Positions 27,839 to 41,826 are shown, counted from the stretch's first letter. The stretch is 64,000 nucleotides of DNA from Diphasiastrum complanatum (GCA_029204225.1 CM055114.1:11595634-11659633); one strand, 5' to 3'. Program-made: numbers and translations. Notes: a model not told the origin generated them from the letters alone.

Positions 27839-28688
<850 letters not shown>

Positions 28689-30700
28689 TTCTCTACAACT
28701 TTCAAATTTTTCTTATTAATTGGAAAGCATTCCATTGGAAGTGCAACATGCAAATGGAACATTGCCATTGTTGAAAACTACAATTCGTAAATGCTTCAAA
28801 CCACAATAAGTCTAACTTATTAGATCTAGCGTACCTTACTTTTGAAATGTATATGTCGTGCTGAAAATTCGTCATGTCTCATATTTCACTGTTAGTATAT
28901 GAAGATTTCAAAATTGCTCATTATACTCCCGCTTCAATTTTAGCAGTGAGCACACCAAGGTTTACACTCTTAAAGCTCTAGCCTCGAATTTTGAAAAGAG
29001 CACGAAGAGAAATTATTACATCTCATGCTTAACTAACTGATGTTTGAAGTTAACCATACTAGTTAAACGATGGGCAAGGCCGGAAACTCAAAAAATGGCA
29101 ACCAAAAGTTATAGGTTCGCATTATCTTTCTACATAATCTCTCTGTAAAGTGAAATTTTTTAAAGGGCCAATTTTGAGTCCATATTTTTCCTAATGAATG
29201 CTTTTTGATAATTTTCTTTCTCAATTGACACTCACTCAATTCGGAATGTCTAATCTCGAAGGAAGCATGGCTGTTGTATAGCTACCTTTACAAGCTTTAC
29301 TTCCGGTGCCACTTGTGCCAGCATTGTTCCCGGCGCCAACAGCGCCCCTGCTGCTCGCGGCGCCACTGTGACCAGAATCGAACCGGCGCCAAGTTCCTAT
29401 GGCTGAAAATCTTTGATCGGTTCTAGAGAAGTCCAGAGAGCTCAGATCGATGTGCAATCACCTCACACGATCTAGGCATGATTAAAGGAAGCAAGTGGAT
29501 CAATAAAATCTAGAGAGAGAAAATGACTTTCTAGAGAGAGAAAATGTTAGAGAGAGAAAAATGTGCTTTACCTGCCTGGGTAGAGTGCTATGAGGGGGGG
29601 GTGCCGAATTCCACCAATACTATAGGGGAGTGCGGGTTGCGACTCAAGGCGAGCTCCAACCAAGTCTCAGCCTCCGTTGCTGGAATGTTGTCATGGCTCT
29701 CGCCTTGGCATGCTAGAGCCTCGGAGACTAGGGTCAGTCACACACTTGAAATGTAACCTTCTCAGATTTATCAATAAAGTGAGATTTTTCTCAAACTAAC
29801 TCTGATTACCTTCTGGGTTTCAGTGTTCGGTAAAAGCGCCAGTTGTAAGGCCGCTTCAAAATTTTTAAGTTGGCAAATAGCTGAGGGTCGTATCCCGGGA
29901 TGCCAGCAGTATGTCGTCGGGACCATTCGGTCCGTGGCGCCAGCGGTATGCTGTCGGGACCATTTGGTCCAGGAACTGGTTGTCTCTATATCTGTCACGG
30001 CTTGTGGTTATGAGTGTTTCTTGCATGAACGTGAATGGGTTAAGCTCTTGGGGAATGGGCTCTAACCTGTCGGCTGAGTTGGATGGCTTGCTTGGGTGGA
30101 AGTTACCTGTTTATGGCTGTCCAGTCTGGCGTGGCGCCAGGTTGGCTTCCAGCGCTCATGACAAAGGTTTCAGTTGATTAAGTCTGATGTAAGTCAGACC
30201 GCTTGCTTGGAATGGATGTTACTCGTTTGTAACGAAGCTTCGAGTTGGTTAAGTTTGATGTATGTCGGACGGCTTGCTTGGAGGGAAGTCACCCACATCG
30301 GGACCCCCGATCGGGTGGGTTAAGTCTGATCGTTGTTGGCGAGTTGGCTGGTTGTATGTCAAGTGGGTTTGGATGGCAAGAGTTGAAGGCTGGGAAGCTA
30401 AAGATATAAGCCTAGAGATCAAGACTTTAATGTATAAATTTGACGTTTATGGTTGTCCTTCAAGCAAATTTGACATGATTTCTTTAGTGAAATTGGTGCA
30501 CGTCATTTGGTTGTTGTCAAAATTGCTTTGCAAATTTTTTTCAATTTTCAACGATCACAAACTTGTAATAGAGGAGTGATTCAGTAATAAGCTTGTCTTT
30601 TTAAAGTATCTCTCTAATGTATGACACCTTTAATTACTTCATGTTGGTTTGGGTCTCCTCGTGCATATGGTTATTAATGTCAATTGGAAGTCATAAGCAT
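28689..30700. other. Unassigned DNA with GGCGCC-rich patch and short duplications
   Basis: No gene recognised. 29300-29400 has repeated GGCGCCA words in a locally GC-rich patch. At 29898-29972 a 38-bp unit (GCAGTATGTCGTCGGGACCA type) occurs twice in tandem. At 30085, 30205 and 30270 the phrase GGCTTGCTTGG...GAAGT.ACC recurs three times. A small minus-strand frame at 29236-29457 is Gly/Ala/Ser-rich and not identifiable. Confidence 0.45.
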
Positions 30701-30735
30701 TGAGAGTGCATCCCTCAAGGCTTACAAGTAGGCAA

Positions 30736-30905
30736 ACCATTATGGGAGAGCATCTAGCGAATTGCGGTTTGCCATAACAATCATAGAAGAACATTTAATG
30801 AATTGTGGGGTCATAACAATCATGGGAGAGCATATAATGAATTGTGATTGCCATAACACTCATGGGAGAGCATATAATGAGTTGTGATGGCCATAAGAAT
30901 CATGG
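30736..30905. repeat. ~43-bp tandem repeat, about 4 units
   Basis: The phrase ATCATGGGAGAGCATATAAT followed by GAATTGTGATTGCCATAACA recurs four times with small changes. The next 100 bp carry looser 'aatcatggg' and 'gcctcatg' echoes. Confidence 0.8.
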
Positions 30906-33377
30906 GTCTGATGGGCCAGCCTCTTTCAAGGCTGGTGGAATATTGGCGAAGCCTCATGTTGAGACTGCAATAGCAATCGTGGGCCGCCTCATGCAAGGGT
31001 GAAGGAATCTTGGTGCGCCCTCATCCAAGGTGTGCTTGCTAAAAAAAAATGTTGATATATGCTTAGTTTCCATTGGCTTCTAAAGAATGCGTGAATGGGG
31101 ATTCCATGGGTTCGACTTTGAGTGTGCCCAAAGTCTTATACACATCCTTAAACTTTTAACACCAATTACCTTTATCCCTCTTGTAAGCTAAGTCATTGTG
31201 TCACTTCATGTAAACTTGTTAAGAATATTCTTCACAATCTTGTTGATGTGCTAGGATGGAACAACGTATTCTCAACAACAACGATTTGTTAGTCGTGTTT
31301 ATGCTCTCAATTATTGGTGTTGATTTTGGCCTCATCCAACAATTGCAAATTTGATGCTCATATGATATCAAAGAATTGTCAAGTTCGTGTGGGTAAGTTA
31401 TGAAAAGGCAATTACACAAGAAAATATAATAAATAGATACGCACGTGTTGAGTCAACAAGCAAATTGAAGCCAAGGCTTCAAAATAGTCCAATCATTAGT
31501 TTGGGGCTAAACAATGTAACACTATTTCATCTAGGCTAAATAATATAATAGCATTCAATTGGGAAGCATGGAACAAACGTAGCTCAATAACTAACAAAAA
31601 TGATATCCCTTTGTATAGTTCACTGTAGCTAACTAACAAATAATATTAGGTTTCACTTTGTTGTGGCCTACCTATGACTAATTATTTGAACGAAATATTG
31701 GCATAGGCACACTCTCATATAGTGCCCATTGCCGAATTAAGCGCTAGGATTCGAGACTATGAAAGTCTTACGTCCAAACTTAATAAACTTCTGTAACCTT
31801 GTTAAACAACAAACAAATTATCCTATATTATATAAAAGCATAAAACCAAAGGGTGGGTGTACGAGGCTCTTGATCTATGAGGGATTGAACTATGTACTTG
31901 ATAGAAACTCTCAAAAAGGAAAGCAATAGTTGAATTAATTTGGTACACTTTTGTTAATGTGCTCTTAACTTGAAAGGGCTCTTGCATGAAGAATTTTTGT
32001 ATTGGTATGCTATTTAAAAATTTGGTATGTTGTTCAACCCTCGTGTGGGTGTGGTGCTAGCGGATTCTTGGTAGTGTTCAGAAAGAGCCATTGGATTGAA
32101 GAGAACCATTGGTTAGGTGGGAGATCCTTTTAAGCTTCAAAAGAAGGGGTCTGAAGTGCAAAGTGCAATACAACTTTATTAAAATTTTTAAATTGAAGTA
32201 AGGGTTGGGTCCCAAGTTTTCTTCACATTGAAGAAATAGTTCAAAAACTCGAAAAGCCCCTTATTTCACCTCCTTTAGCCTATTTGGGCCAAACGAAGGG
32301 CTATAGCCTCCAAACAAAGGGCACCCTGGCTATACCTACAAGTAAAGTATGTCAAAATAGAGTGATTGTCGCAGAGAAAGTGTTCGGAGCACGCCAAAAG
32401 TGATTCCACCATTTCATTGGGCACGTAGTTGGGAGTTGGTGACAAGGAGCATTTCAGAAGGCGACGCCAATTTGGCTTTCAATTTGGCGGAAAATGTAGA
32501 ACAAATGATCAGACAGATCTTGATTCTACTAACAAAATGCGCAGTTTACTTGACAAAGGATAAGAAAGAAACAAATGCGAACTCAAAACATTTCTATTCG
32601 TGACCAACTCGAAAGATTTACGAAATCTGTCTTGAAATGAACTTGAAGGATTCACAAAAGATTCTCGAAAGATTTTTGTCACGAAATATCTTGTTTCCTG
32701 TTCAAACCTCAGATTGTCGTGAACAATTTGGAAATGTTTTGGATTCTACTTCAAGCTCAGAAACTATCATTTGTCACGAATAATTTGCAAAACACGAAGC
32801 TGAGAAGAAGAAATAGACTGTCGCAAAATATTCTTGAACAAAAATTATTCGACCTTGGAAATGAAGCGTCTATTTGAATATCAACCGTCGTAAACGGTTA
32901 GATCTACTGTTACAGAATTGAAAGGCCAAAAGACTTGTAAATAAAAGGCCAAAAGACCTGTCCTGTAGCAATATAAATACATGTGCACTACTCGTTGTAA
33001 CTAACTCATTCAATCAAAGACATAACAACGAGATAAGACAACAAGAGATGTAAACTGATTCAGATTCAGAATTATAAAATTATTTTGATCAATAGTTAGT
33101 TAAGTGAGGAAGACAGGTGTCATAGTTGAGCATCAGTTGTTATCCATGTCTGAAACAAGATTCGCTACTTTATGTCTAAAATTGTCTTAAGTTGTCTCTT
33201 ACTTCTATATACTATTTTCGCACGCAAATTCAATTAGAGCAAATACTATTCTATTAGTACATAGATCGAATACAGATCCGATTGAAGACATTGATATTAG
33301 TTTGATTTATTGCAACTATGACACTTCAAAAGACAATAGACGGAGTTAAAGAGGAAATAGAAGCTCGTGAACATTAT
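30906..33377. other. Unassigned AT-rich DNA
   Basis: No protein similarity seen. The part 32600-32900 is full of CGAA, TTCGTGA and CACGAA words like those at 62880-63060, so it may be an old LTR of the same broad family. A TATA-like AATATAAATACATG lies at 32971. The left border of copia C's LTR is at 33378. Confidence 0.4.
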
Positions 33378-33881
33378 TGATAAAATTCCAGCAAGCTCAC
33401 ACGTGTGGGGAATGATCCTCAACATATTTATTATGATTCGAGTAACTTGAGGTAGAACTATCTCTCTCCAACTTTAATCCACATCTAAAAGTGAGAACTA
33501 GAGAATTAGTGACATTTGTCATTTTAAAGCATGCATTTCTACCTACTTTTACCAAGTGTCAAATTTTCAACTAGAATTGTACAAATCATCATGCATGTGT
33601 CCAATTTATTTTGTGCATGCCTTGCATGTCACTATGGATCATTTGCAACCATCGCATGTGATGTGTCACAAGTTTCTACAAGCCTATTATTGACATTTCT
33701 ATGTCTACATTCTATATGCAATTGTATATTACCAACTAGACTTGAAGACACCATGTAGCTTGAGTTTCTTCTAGGACAAATTTGACATTTACAACATGAA
33801 ATATCACATACACATAGAAGAAACTTTGTCAAAAGCCTAAAGTCAAGATGATTTTTCATTTTTCAACACTCCTCCTAAAAA
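33378..33881 (-). mobile_element. 3' LTR and polypurine tract of copia C
   Basis: On the minus strand TTTTTAGGAGGAG (polypurine tract, to 33869) is followed by TGTTGAAAAATG, the LTR start at 33868. The LTR runs to GGAATTTTATCA at 33378 (491 bp). It includes a CACACGTGTG palindrome (33398-33407) close to its end, in the same relative place as in element E. Confidence 0.85.
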
Positions 33882-33910
33882 TTAATCTATGTTGACTTGA
33901 ACACTTGGAA

Positions 33911-35310
33911 TTATTCCAAGATTGGCTCTATGCTTGATGAGAAATTTTTGCTCAAACGTTTGGTAAGCAAATTTGCAATACGAGATGATGTGTCGATGTG
34001 CTCCAAGTAGATTTCCCCTCCAATGAGCTTCTCTCTCACGAAGTGATGTGCAACTTCGATGTGTTTGCTCCTTGCATGGAATATTGGATTGTTGGCTAGG
34101 GCTTGTGATGAAATATTGTCACACATGATCAATGGTAGATCATCTTCCTTGATAATCTTTAGCTCCACAAGCAACCTCTTGATCCAGCGCACTTCTTTTG
34201 TTGTAGTAGTAAGTGCCTTATATTCAGCTTCACAAGATGAGAGTGATATGGTATCTTGCTTTTTGGAAAGCCAAGAAATTAAATTTTCTCCAAGATATAT
34301 GACATATGCACTTGTAGATTTCCAATCTACTTTATCACTAGCAAAATCTGAGTCAGAATAGCCAACAATAGAAAGATCTTCACTTTTTTATAACAAACCA
34401 TAATCATAGGTTGAAGATGTATACCTAAGTACCCTTTTGGCCATTTTCCAATGATGAATAGTAGGATTTTGCATAGCTTGGCTCAACTTATGAACACTAA
34501 AACCTATATCAGGCCTAGTTATAGTGAGCCAAATTAAGGAGCCAATAAGACTGCTAAAAAGAGTGATGTCCATGAAGGATCTTTCATCACCTTTATTAGG
34601 GTCTTTTACAATTTGCTCCATAGGAGTATCAATACTCTGACAATCTAGCATATTGAACTTTTTTAACATTGAAAGAGCATCCTTGGATTGAGAAACAAAA
34701 GCTTTTTCATTATGGAAGTCAATCTCTAATCCTAAGATGTAATGGATTTTTCCAAGATCTTGCATCTTGAATTCTCTTCCAAGTGCAATTTTGGTTTCTT
34801 CAACTAAATTGATACAACTTCCTGTTAGGATAATATCTTCAACATAAATGAGAAGAATGACAATATCATTATCATAAAACTTGACATACAAGGAAGGATC
34901 ATAGTTACTAAGATTGAATCATAGTGAGACAAGGAAGGTGTTAAGTCGAGAATACCACGATCTTGGTGCTTGCTTTAGTCCATAAAGACTTTTGAAGAGC
35001 AAGCAAACCATGGTCTTGTCTTGGATGAACCCAAGGGGTTGATCCATATAAATTTCTTCTTCTAGATATCCATTTAAAAATGCATTTGAGACATCTAGTT
35101 GAAAACAAGCAATAGAAATGATGATTCTAATTGATTTGCAACTGGAGCAAAAGTCTCCTCATAATCAAGTCCATAAACTTGAGCAAAACCCTTTGCACAA
35201 AGTCTTGCCTTGTACTTGTTGATGGTGCCATCTTGATTATATTTGACTTGAAAAACCCATTTGCAACCAATAGTGTGTTGTTGGATGGAAGATCCACAAG
35301 TTCTCATGTC
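33911..35310 (-). pseudogene. Copia C reverse transcriptase and RNase H (inactive)
   Basis: RT and RNase H are recognisable from [13 protein letters not shown] to HARSKHIEVAHHFVREKL. The catalytic motif reads IYVEDIIL: the first Asp of YVDD is Glu (codon at 34840-34838), which should disable or cripple RT. A stop ends the RT frame at 34388, just before RNase H, and shifts occur near 34900 and 35100. The RNase H tail (33911-34192) continues past HFVREKL to SRIANLLTKRLSKN. Confidence 0.92.
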
Positions 35311-36262
35311 TTGTTGGCAATCAATGCATCATATTCCTCCTTCATGGCTAGAAACCATTCTTTTGAGATGAGTGCATCATATACATCCTTTGGCTCTTCA
35401 TGTGAATCAAAATATGCATAATTAGTGGAGTTGAGTTCCACTTGTTTGCCTTCATCTCCATATGTAAGCCTCTTAGGCTCGGATCTTTCTCTTTGTGATC
35501 TCCTTGGTGAAAAAATTCGAGGTGATTCCTCCTCAATTCTCGGCCCCATCTCTCCATAATGATTTTCAAGGGTGATGATAGGAGAATCCTTTTCAGAATC
35601 TTTGATCTCGGCCTCATCAAAGATGTATTTTTGATTCTCACGAAAAATAACATCTCTACTCTCAATTGTAATTGAGGTGAGGGAACATAAATTCTGTATG
35701 CCTTCTTGTTGGATGAGTATCCAATCATGACCCCTTTAACTGAATTTGGATCATCCATGTTCCTTGTTTCCAAGGGCACATGAACAAAGCAAGCACATCC
35801 AAAAACTCTAAGGTGATCAATCTTAGGTTTCTTTTCAAACAAGACTCATATGGTGATCTTCCTGCAAGTGCATTGTGCGGTAATCTATTGCACATATAAT
35901 TGCTTCTCCCAATATTCATTAGGCAAAGAAGCTTTAACTTGAATTGCTTTAGTACATTCACATAGAGATCGATTTTTTCTTTTGGCAGCTCCATTTTGAG
36001 ATGGAGAATAAGCACAAGAAAACTCTCTCTTAATCCCTCCTACCTCACAATAATCATAGAACTTGTTGGAGATGTATTCACCTCCTCCATCACATCTCAG
36101 AGCTTTAACTTTGAAAGAAAACTGTTTCTCAACATGAGCTTTGAAAACTAGGAAGTGTTCAAACACCATAGCTTTTGAAGAAAGAAGGTACAACCAAGTA
36201 TATCTTGTAACATCATCAATGAAGGTAACAAAACAAGTTGCACCACCAATACTTTTTGAGGA
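35311..36262 (-). pseudogene. Copia C integrase C-terminal half and linker
   Basis: Integrase pieces WLYLLSSKAMVFEHF, RCDGGGEYISNKF, NGAAKRKNRSLCECTKA and the downstream FGCACFVHVPLETR and PRRSQRERSEPKRLTYG linker are seen in shifting frames. The element stops abruptly at 36262, inside the integrase, where R1-type LTR DNA begins. Its gag, protease, pre-integrase and 5' LTR are absent from the window. Confidence 0.9.
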
Positions 36263-36988
36263 AGAATCTGTTATTTAGTTTTTCTCTGTTTCTTTCTTCT
36301 TCTGCCTATCAGCAGAGAGTTTGGGCACTTCTTGAGATTACCTTTCTTGTTTTAAGGCCCAGATTATGCAGAAGGGGCAAATAATCATTGTAGTATTGTC
36401 CTGCCTGTCAGAGGACATCCGGATGAGTCTCTCTTGAACTGAATGCACACGCATATCAACCAAAATACAAGCCAATGCATTCAACAAATGATCTACGTTA
36501 TTGCTCAGTTGAACAACGATGGATTCCTACTTCTACTTTGCTGCAAAAAGAACTAAAATCAGATCCTACACTACTTTACTTACATAAATTGACAAAACAA
36601 AAAACAAAAACTAATCTACAACATATTAGAAGTCCAAGAATCAAGAAACCAACTAGTCTTTTGATTCTTGGACATCCCAAGAACATCAAGAACTAGAATG
36701 TCAGAGAATATGCAAGATTTACGCCACATTTCTAGCCTATTTAGTTTACTTGAATGCTGGCTCCTACATTAATCCACAAAAAAACATGAAATCTAATCTA
36801 CAACTAGGAAAGCAAGAAAACTAATCCACTCTAAATCCACAACCACACACAATATGAATGGAAGGGCATGATCATAGGGGCATCACTCAAGAAAACCATC
36901 ATGATCAAGGAGCTTAGTGTAGCATCAAACTCATGGGAAATCTTCTTATTAAGCATGGAGTAGATACAATGCAAAAAGCTCCTCTACA
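36263..36988 (-). mobile_element. R1-family LTR, copy C, missing its 3' end
   Basis: Nearly the full R1 LTR, matching 41869-42578. It lacks the last ~23 bp and the tRNA-Asp site present in copies A and B. The upper end coincides with the point where copy B also diverges (CTCTACA), which defines the LTR start as TGTAGAGGAGC on the minus strand. It borders the truncated copia C directly. Confidence 0.8.
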
Positions 36989-39620
36989 CAAAGAGGGAGT
37001 CTCTTAAATAAGCAAGAGAGCTTCTTAGGTGGCATCCTAGTGGAATTTCCACATTTCAAAAATTACAAGTGGAATAATGCTCTCCACTAGTGGTCACCAT
37101 CAAAAGGTGGCTCACTCTACTTTCTTTAAGATGGGTCTACTTGCATTTATTACATTTGCCTAGAAATACCAGTTTCTACATGGTCATTCCATCTTCCAGG
37201 ATTCACCATGAGGCTTACACAGTTTCTACTTGACAGTATTAATTAGTATTCCTCGGCTCTCATACTCGGCTCTCAGTCTTCATTCGTCTTGCCTTCTTAG
37301 AGACCTCCTTGGTCTAAAGGTGAGAGATGCTCTTCGGTAGCTCTGGTCGAGTATTTTGGAGATTCGTCAGAATCAGCCAACATCATCCCGCCCTAATGTG
37401 TTGCAGGACCCACTACAACTCATATTGGACGATGTCGCTCCGCTTTGCATTGGCATCTTCGATCGTCACTTGGAAAAGCGTAGATCCTCGTTCGCTTACA
37501 TATAACCAAGTGCTTATTGTCGCCAGTCTTTATCACAAAAACTATTTTTTCATGAATTGTCACAGTTTTACCAGAATGTCTTATTTCTATAATTGGTTGA
37601 CATTCTCAAAATTGGAGAGCTCTTAGCAGCTTCACAACTTGCATGCTCGAGTGCTTTCCTCATGTCTCTTTCTTATCACTTGTATCTGTCATTAACGGTT
37701 TCGTCTTTGGTTTCTTGGCAGATTCTATCTTCTGGGAGGTCTGTATCCTCCGTTTGCCTCTGGGTGTTTCTGTGGTTCTTCTCTCAGTTGAAGTTCTAGT
37801 CTCAAGGAAAACCTTTGATCTACAGGTTGCACAAACTTTGATTATCAGTCTCAAGGGGATGCGTTCATCAAAAATTGGTGGTAGGAACAGTTTTGGATGG
37901 ACGGTTTGGTAACAATAAGAAAATATGATGAAGTCTTGGTAAAAGGATGAAGGACTGATAGTTTTACAATTGCAGCCTTGGACCCTTGCAATGTCAAGCT
38001 TTGACCACCACTTGTTGGGTGAGGAGCTTGCTTTATTTGCAGGTTCACGGTTGTCTTCATCTTTCTTTTTTCTGTAGCTTTTTCTTTGGTCCGTTACTTT
38101 TGGATCTCTTTGGGCTTCATAAGAGGGGATTCAACTATCATTGCTCCAGAGAGTTTCTTTTGATCAAGGTTGATCTGACTTATCTGTTGCCTAAGTTTTG
38201 TCCTTTCCTCCTCAGCTTCGTGGATCTTCCTCTTTAGTTCTTCTAGCTGCTTCGCCTGCTTCTTAGGCCTTCGTTTGACTGATCAACCATTGTAGGTGGC
38301 AATTGGTCTCCGCAAGACATTTGCAATGATCTTTCAACTGCTTCGGTAGGACTGTAAAACCTAGGGATTTCTCAGAAGAAATGTGAACTGATGATAAACA
38401 AACAGATGGAAGGAAGGGTGGTAGTGACAATGGTAGATGGTTTGGGCGATAGGCATGAGAATGGATGCAGATGCATGACGAGAGGTTGGTTGAAGAAGGA
38501 GACTGATTTCCCAATGCTTGTATTTCTCTTTTTGAAGGATCTTCGTCGTGACTGAGGTACTTCTTCTGATTGAGTCTTTTTGGATTACCCATCTGCCTTC
38601 TTTAGCCTTGTCTTTTTCATATTTGACTTGTGACCTTGGCTGTTGATCTTGCTGATGTTGTTGCTGGCAATGTGGCTGCTCCAGTGGATCCACTCTCTCT
38701 CCCCCCCCAAAAAAAAAAATTTGTTGGTGGGGATGTTGCTGCTGGTAACTATTCATGTTCAAGATTGGAGCGGTGTGTGGAACACGCAGTTGAAAACATG
38801 GTGAACATGCGACTGGACTAAAGATTGAACAAATTTTAACTAGATTTGTTTCGATCTTGCTGTAGTTGACTTGAAGAGTAATATGGCAATGAGGTGCATG
38901 AATCAACTCTAACTTGTCATGGATTTCTCATAGTTTTCAAAAATTTGAAACTACTGTACAAGGTAAAGATGAATGAAAATGTGTTCTGGAGATGCTCTAC
39001 AGAAGACTCTCGTGCAGTAGCTATTCCTCATGCAAAAATCAATCACACAAAATAGGTGAAGAGAAACAAGGAAATAGACAAACGTGACAGACAGTGAGAA
39101 CTGTATAGCACTTGTCGAACAAAACTTGCATTCATCAACATTGATAAGTCACCTTGATAGTTGGAATAGTTCATTTGTTTTGTAGATTAATGATACGTAC
39201 TCTGATATGCCCTTGTCAAAAAAAGACAGAGTTGGTGATAAAAAAATCTACCATTATTGATAGCAGATGTTGTAGAATATAGATTGAGATGCAGGTATGG
39301 ATGAGGTAGTATGTCCTAAGGACCTCTCTGAACAAGAGATTCAGATCCGAATCTCTATCTGGATTTTCGAATCCGAGAAATATTCTGTATTGGCACATTG
39401 GAAATATTATCAACTTGTGGAAAGACAAATAGATTTGAGTTGCAGAAGGGGAGGAAAACTGTCAATTCCTTATGGAGGTTGCTCTTGGTTGGACATTGGA
39501 GCAGATGACCTGGAATATCGGTTTCACTTTCTTTTGACAAGGACTCATTTCATATTAGTGTCTTTTGCATTATGGAGCTGGTGTATTGGACGGTGATGTA
39601 GAAGTTTACAAGAAACTTCT
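36989..39620. other. Unassigned DNA with a coiled-coil-like remnant
   Basis: No complete gene. On the minus strand 38110-38270 encodes a charged, heptad-like stretch (KQAKQLEELKRKIHEAEEER, then TKLRQQISQINLDQKKL), and 37660-37854 encodes a Lys/Arg-rich stretch. They are out of frame with each other and have no clear start. This may be a decayed host gene fragment or a transposon ORF; I cannot identify it. Confidence 0.35.
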
Positions 39621-39689
39621 CGATTGAGCAGCAGGTTTAACTGCTGGTTGCTATGGTGCGAACGGGCTGCACCTAATAAAGCTGCAACA

Positions 39690-40350
39690 TTCCACAAAAG
39701 AACCAGAATTGCCCTTCATTTTATAAAAATGAATGTTACCAATGAAGTGTTAAGAAAGATTAGTACATGCACCACTGCCAAGGAAGCTTGGGATACTCTA
39801 AAAACAATCTATGAAATCAAAAATACTTCTAGATTGCTTACACTTAGAAACCAAATATTTCTAAGTTATCAGAGAGTAGATGAGAGTGCTTCATCATATG
39901 TCATGAGAGTTAAGGATCTTCATCAAGAGTTAGCTGGTATTAGTGATGCTCTTGAGAACACTGAACTTGTTCGAGTAGTCCTAAATGGACTTAGAGATGA
40001 GTATGACAATATTGTGCAGACTTATGCTATCAGAGAGGGCTTCCATCCTTGGAGACACTGCAAGGTGTTCTCATTGCTGAAGAAAGTAGACAAGAGAACA
40101 AGATGTTGAGGATCAATAGACTCTCATTGAAAGATGGTGGAGATGACAAAGCACTCTTCATCAGAGACAAGTCAAGAGGCAAGGGCAAAGGACAACAACA
40201 CTTCAAAAAGGACAAAGCCAAAGAAGGTGTTGAGGATCAGTCCTCACAAGGTGCAACATCCAGTGGCAAGAAAAAGTTGTCAAAGATCAAGTGTTTTTTC
40301 TGTGGAAAGAAAGGACATTATTGCATCAAACTGTTTCAAGAAGAACCAAT
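39690..40350 (+). pseudogene. Copia B gag (broken)
   Basis: Gag UBN2 sequence (MNVTNEVLRKIST, TTAKEAWDTLKTIYE, SRLLTLRNQIFL, VMRVKDLHQELAGI) leads to the zinc knuckle CFFCGKKGHY. From 39886 it is nearly identical to copy A. The same one-base frameshift lies in the knuckle (near 40320), and a shift occurs near 40060. The LTR and PBS expected upstream are missing; DNA before about 39690 is unrelated. Confidence 0.92.
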
Positions 40351-41282
40351 CTAAGCAAGCTAACCTTACTAATGAGGATGAGTGTGAGGGTGTAGAGAGT
40401 GAAAGAGAGGATTCATTAATGATGTCTATTTTTTCATCTTTCCCTTTTAAGAATGAAGAAGTCTGGTGGATAGATAGTGGGGCTAGTTCCCACATGTCTA
40501 GTTCTAGGAACTCTTTCACTAATCTCATGCCATATTTAGGTGCAAAAAGGTCAAGCTATACTGCTAGTGATGTAGAGTGTAGAATTGAAGGAATAGGTAG
40601 TATTCCATTACAAGCATCATCATCAAAATCTTTTTGCTTACATGATGTACTGTATGTACCTAAATTGATTAAGAATCTCATTAGTGTAGGACAGTTGTTT
40701 GATAGTGGATTGGATGTCAAGTTTCAAGCTGACAAGTGTATAATCTCAAGAGAAAATGAAGTTATTGCTAGAGGACCTAGAATTGGTAAGTTGTACGAAC
40801 TAGATTCTAGGGAGAGTGCTAACATTTTAGATACTGCTTATGAGACCAAGGTTTTACAGGAGGATCTGTGGCATAAGAGATTGGGTCATCCCAATTTCAA
40901 AGCCATGCAATCTATGGTCAAAGAAGGAAAAGCTGTTGGTCTACCAAAGACACTGTTAAAGGAGCTTCTACCTTGTGAAGCTTGTGTGCTGGCAAAGTCA
41001 CACAAAAGGCTTTTTCCTAGATCATGTATCAAGACCAAGCAACCATTTGAACTTGTACACTTAGGTGTTCATTTCTCATCAACTAAGAGCAAAGGAGGAG
41101 CCAACTACTTTGTCTCTTTTGTAGATGATTATACAAGACATTCTTGGATCTATATGTTGTCTTCAAAAGCCCTGGTTTATGATGTTTTTCTTACTTTTAA
41201 AGCTTATGTAGAGAAGCAGTTTCCTTTCAAGATAAAAGCTTTAAGAACTGATAGTGGAGGGGAATACACTTCCAATAAGTTT
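40320..41282 (+). pseudogene. Copia B protease and integrase N-terminal half (deleted thereafter)
   Basis: Protease WWIDSGASSHMS, pre-integrase LWHKRLGHPNF and integrase through TDSGGEYTSNKF match copy A almost residue for residue, including HLGV in place of HSDV (GGT at 41064-41066). The frame then runs into LTR sequence at 41283. Compared with A, about 2.3 kb (rest of integrase, linker, RT, RNase H, PPT, LTR start) is deleted at this joint. Confidence 0.93.
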
Positions 41283-41802
41283 GTTGTACATATAAGGAGT
41301 GTGAATTGAGCACATATCCTTCTAGTGTAGCTCGGATTTGAGTTAGATAGGTTCAATTGTAATGACATGCAGATGTTTTGATAGCATGCAAAGTCTTACT
41401 GTATGCATGCAAGCCACATGCAATCAGTGCATGCAACATGCAAAGTAGTTTTTGTGATCTACACATGTCTAGGCAATTTTATGAGTTGACATGCAGTACA
41501 TGCACCATACATGATGCAGTTACACATGTAAGTCTCTGGTAGGTGAATTAGTTCAGTTAAGTGGACTTTCCATGCAACTCCACTGTAGGAATTCGAGTCT
41601 CTCTCATGTAGGGAAAGCTGGGCATGTGTTGCCATATTGTGAATATTGAGATTTTGGTATTTTGGACTCATTCTCTCTCTACTTGAGTTTTCTATGTATG
41701 ATTTTCTCTCTCTACCCGAGAGCAGCTTTTTTTCCCATGTTGAACACTTAGAATTATTTCTGACATTCATTTCTCATAGTGAAGAGTTAGATTTTTTCAT
41801 CA
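41283..41802 (+). mobile_element. 3' LTR of copia B, 5' part deleted
   Basis: Matches 13547-14069 of the A LTR in the opposite orientation, ending GATTTTTTCATCA. It is followed by the same GATGT and CT/C-rich spacer that links A's LTR to the tRNA-Asp site. The first ~72 bp of the LTR are lost in the internal deletion. Confidence 0.88.
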
Positions 41803-41826
41803 GATGTATGCCTCTCTCTCCCCCCC

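Noticed and set aside
38361-38906. 181-codon minus-strand frame, His/Gln-rich
   Set aside because: No domain, low-complexity Gln/His runs, frame not continuous with the nearby coiled-coil-like segment. Kept only as an unassigned remnant.
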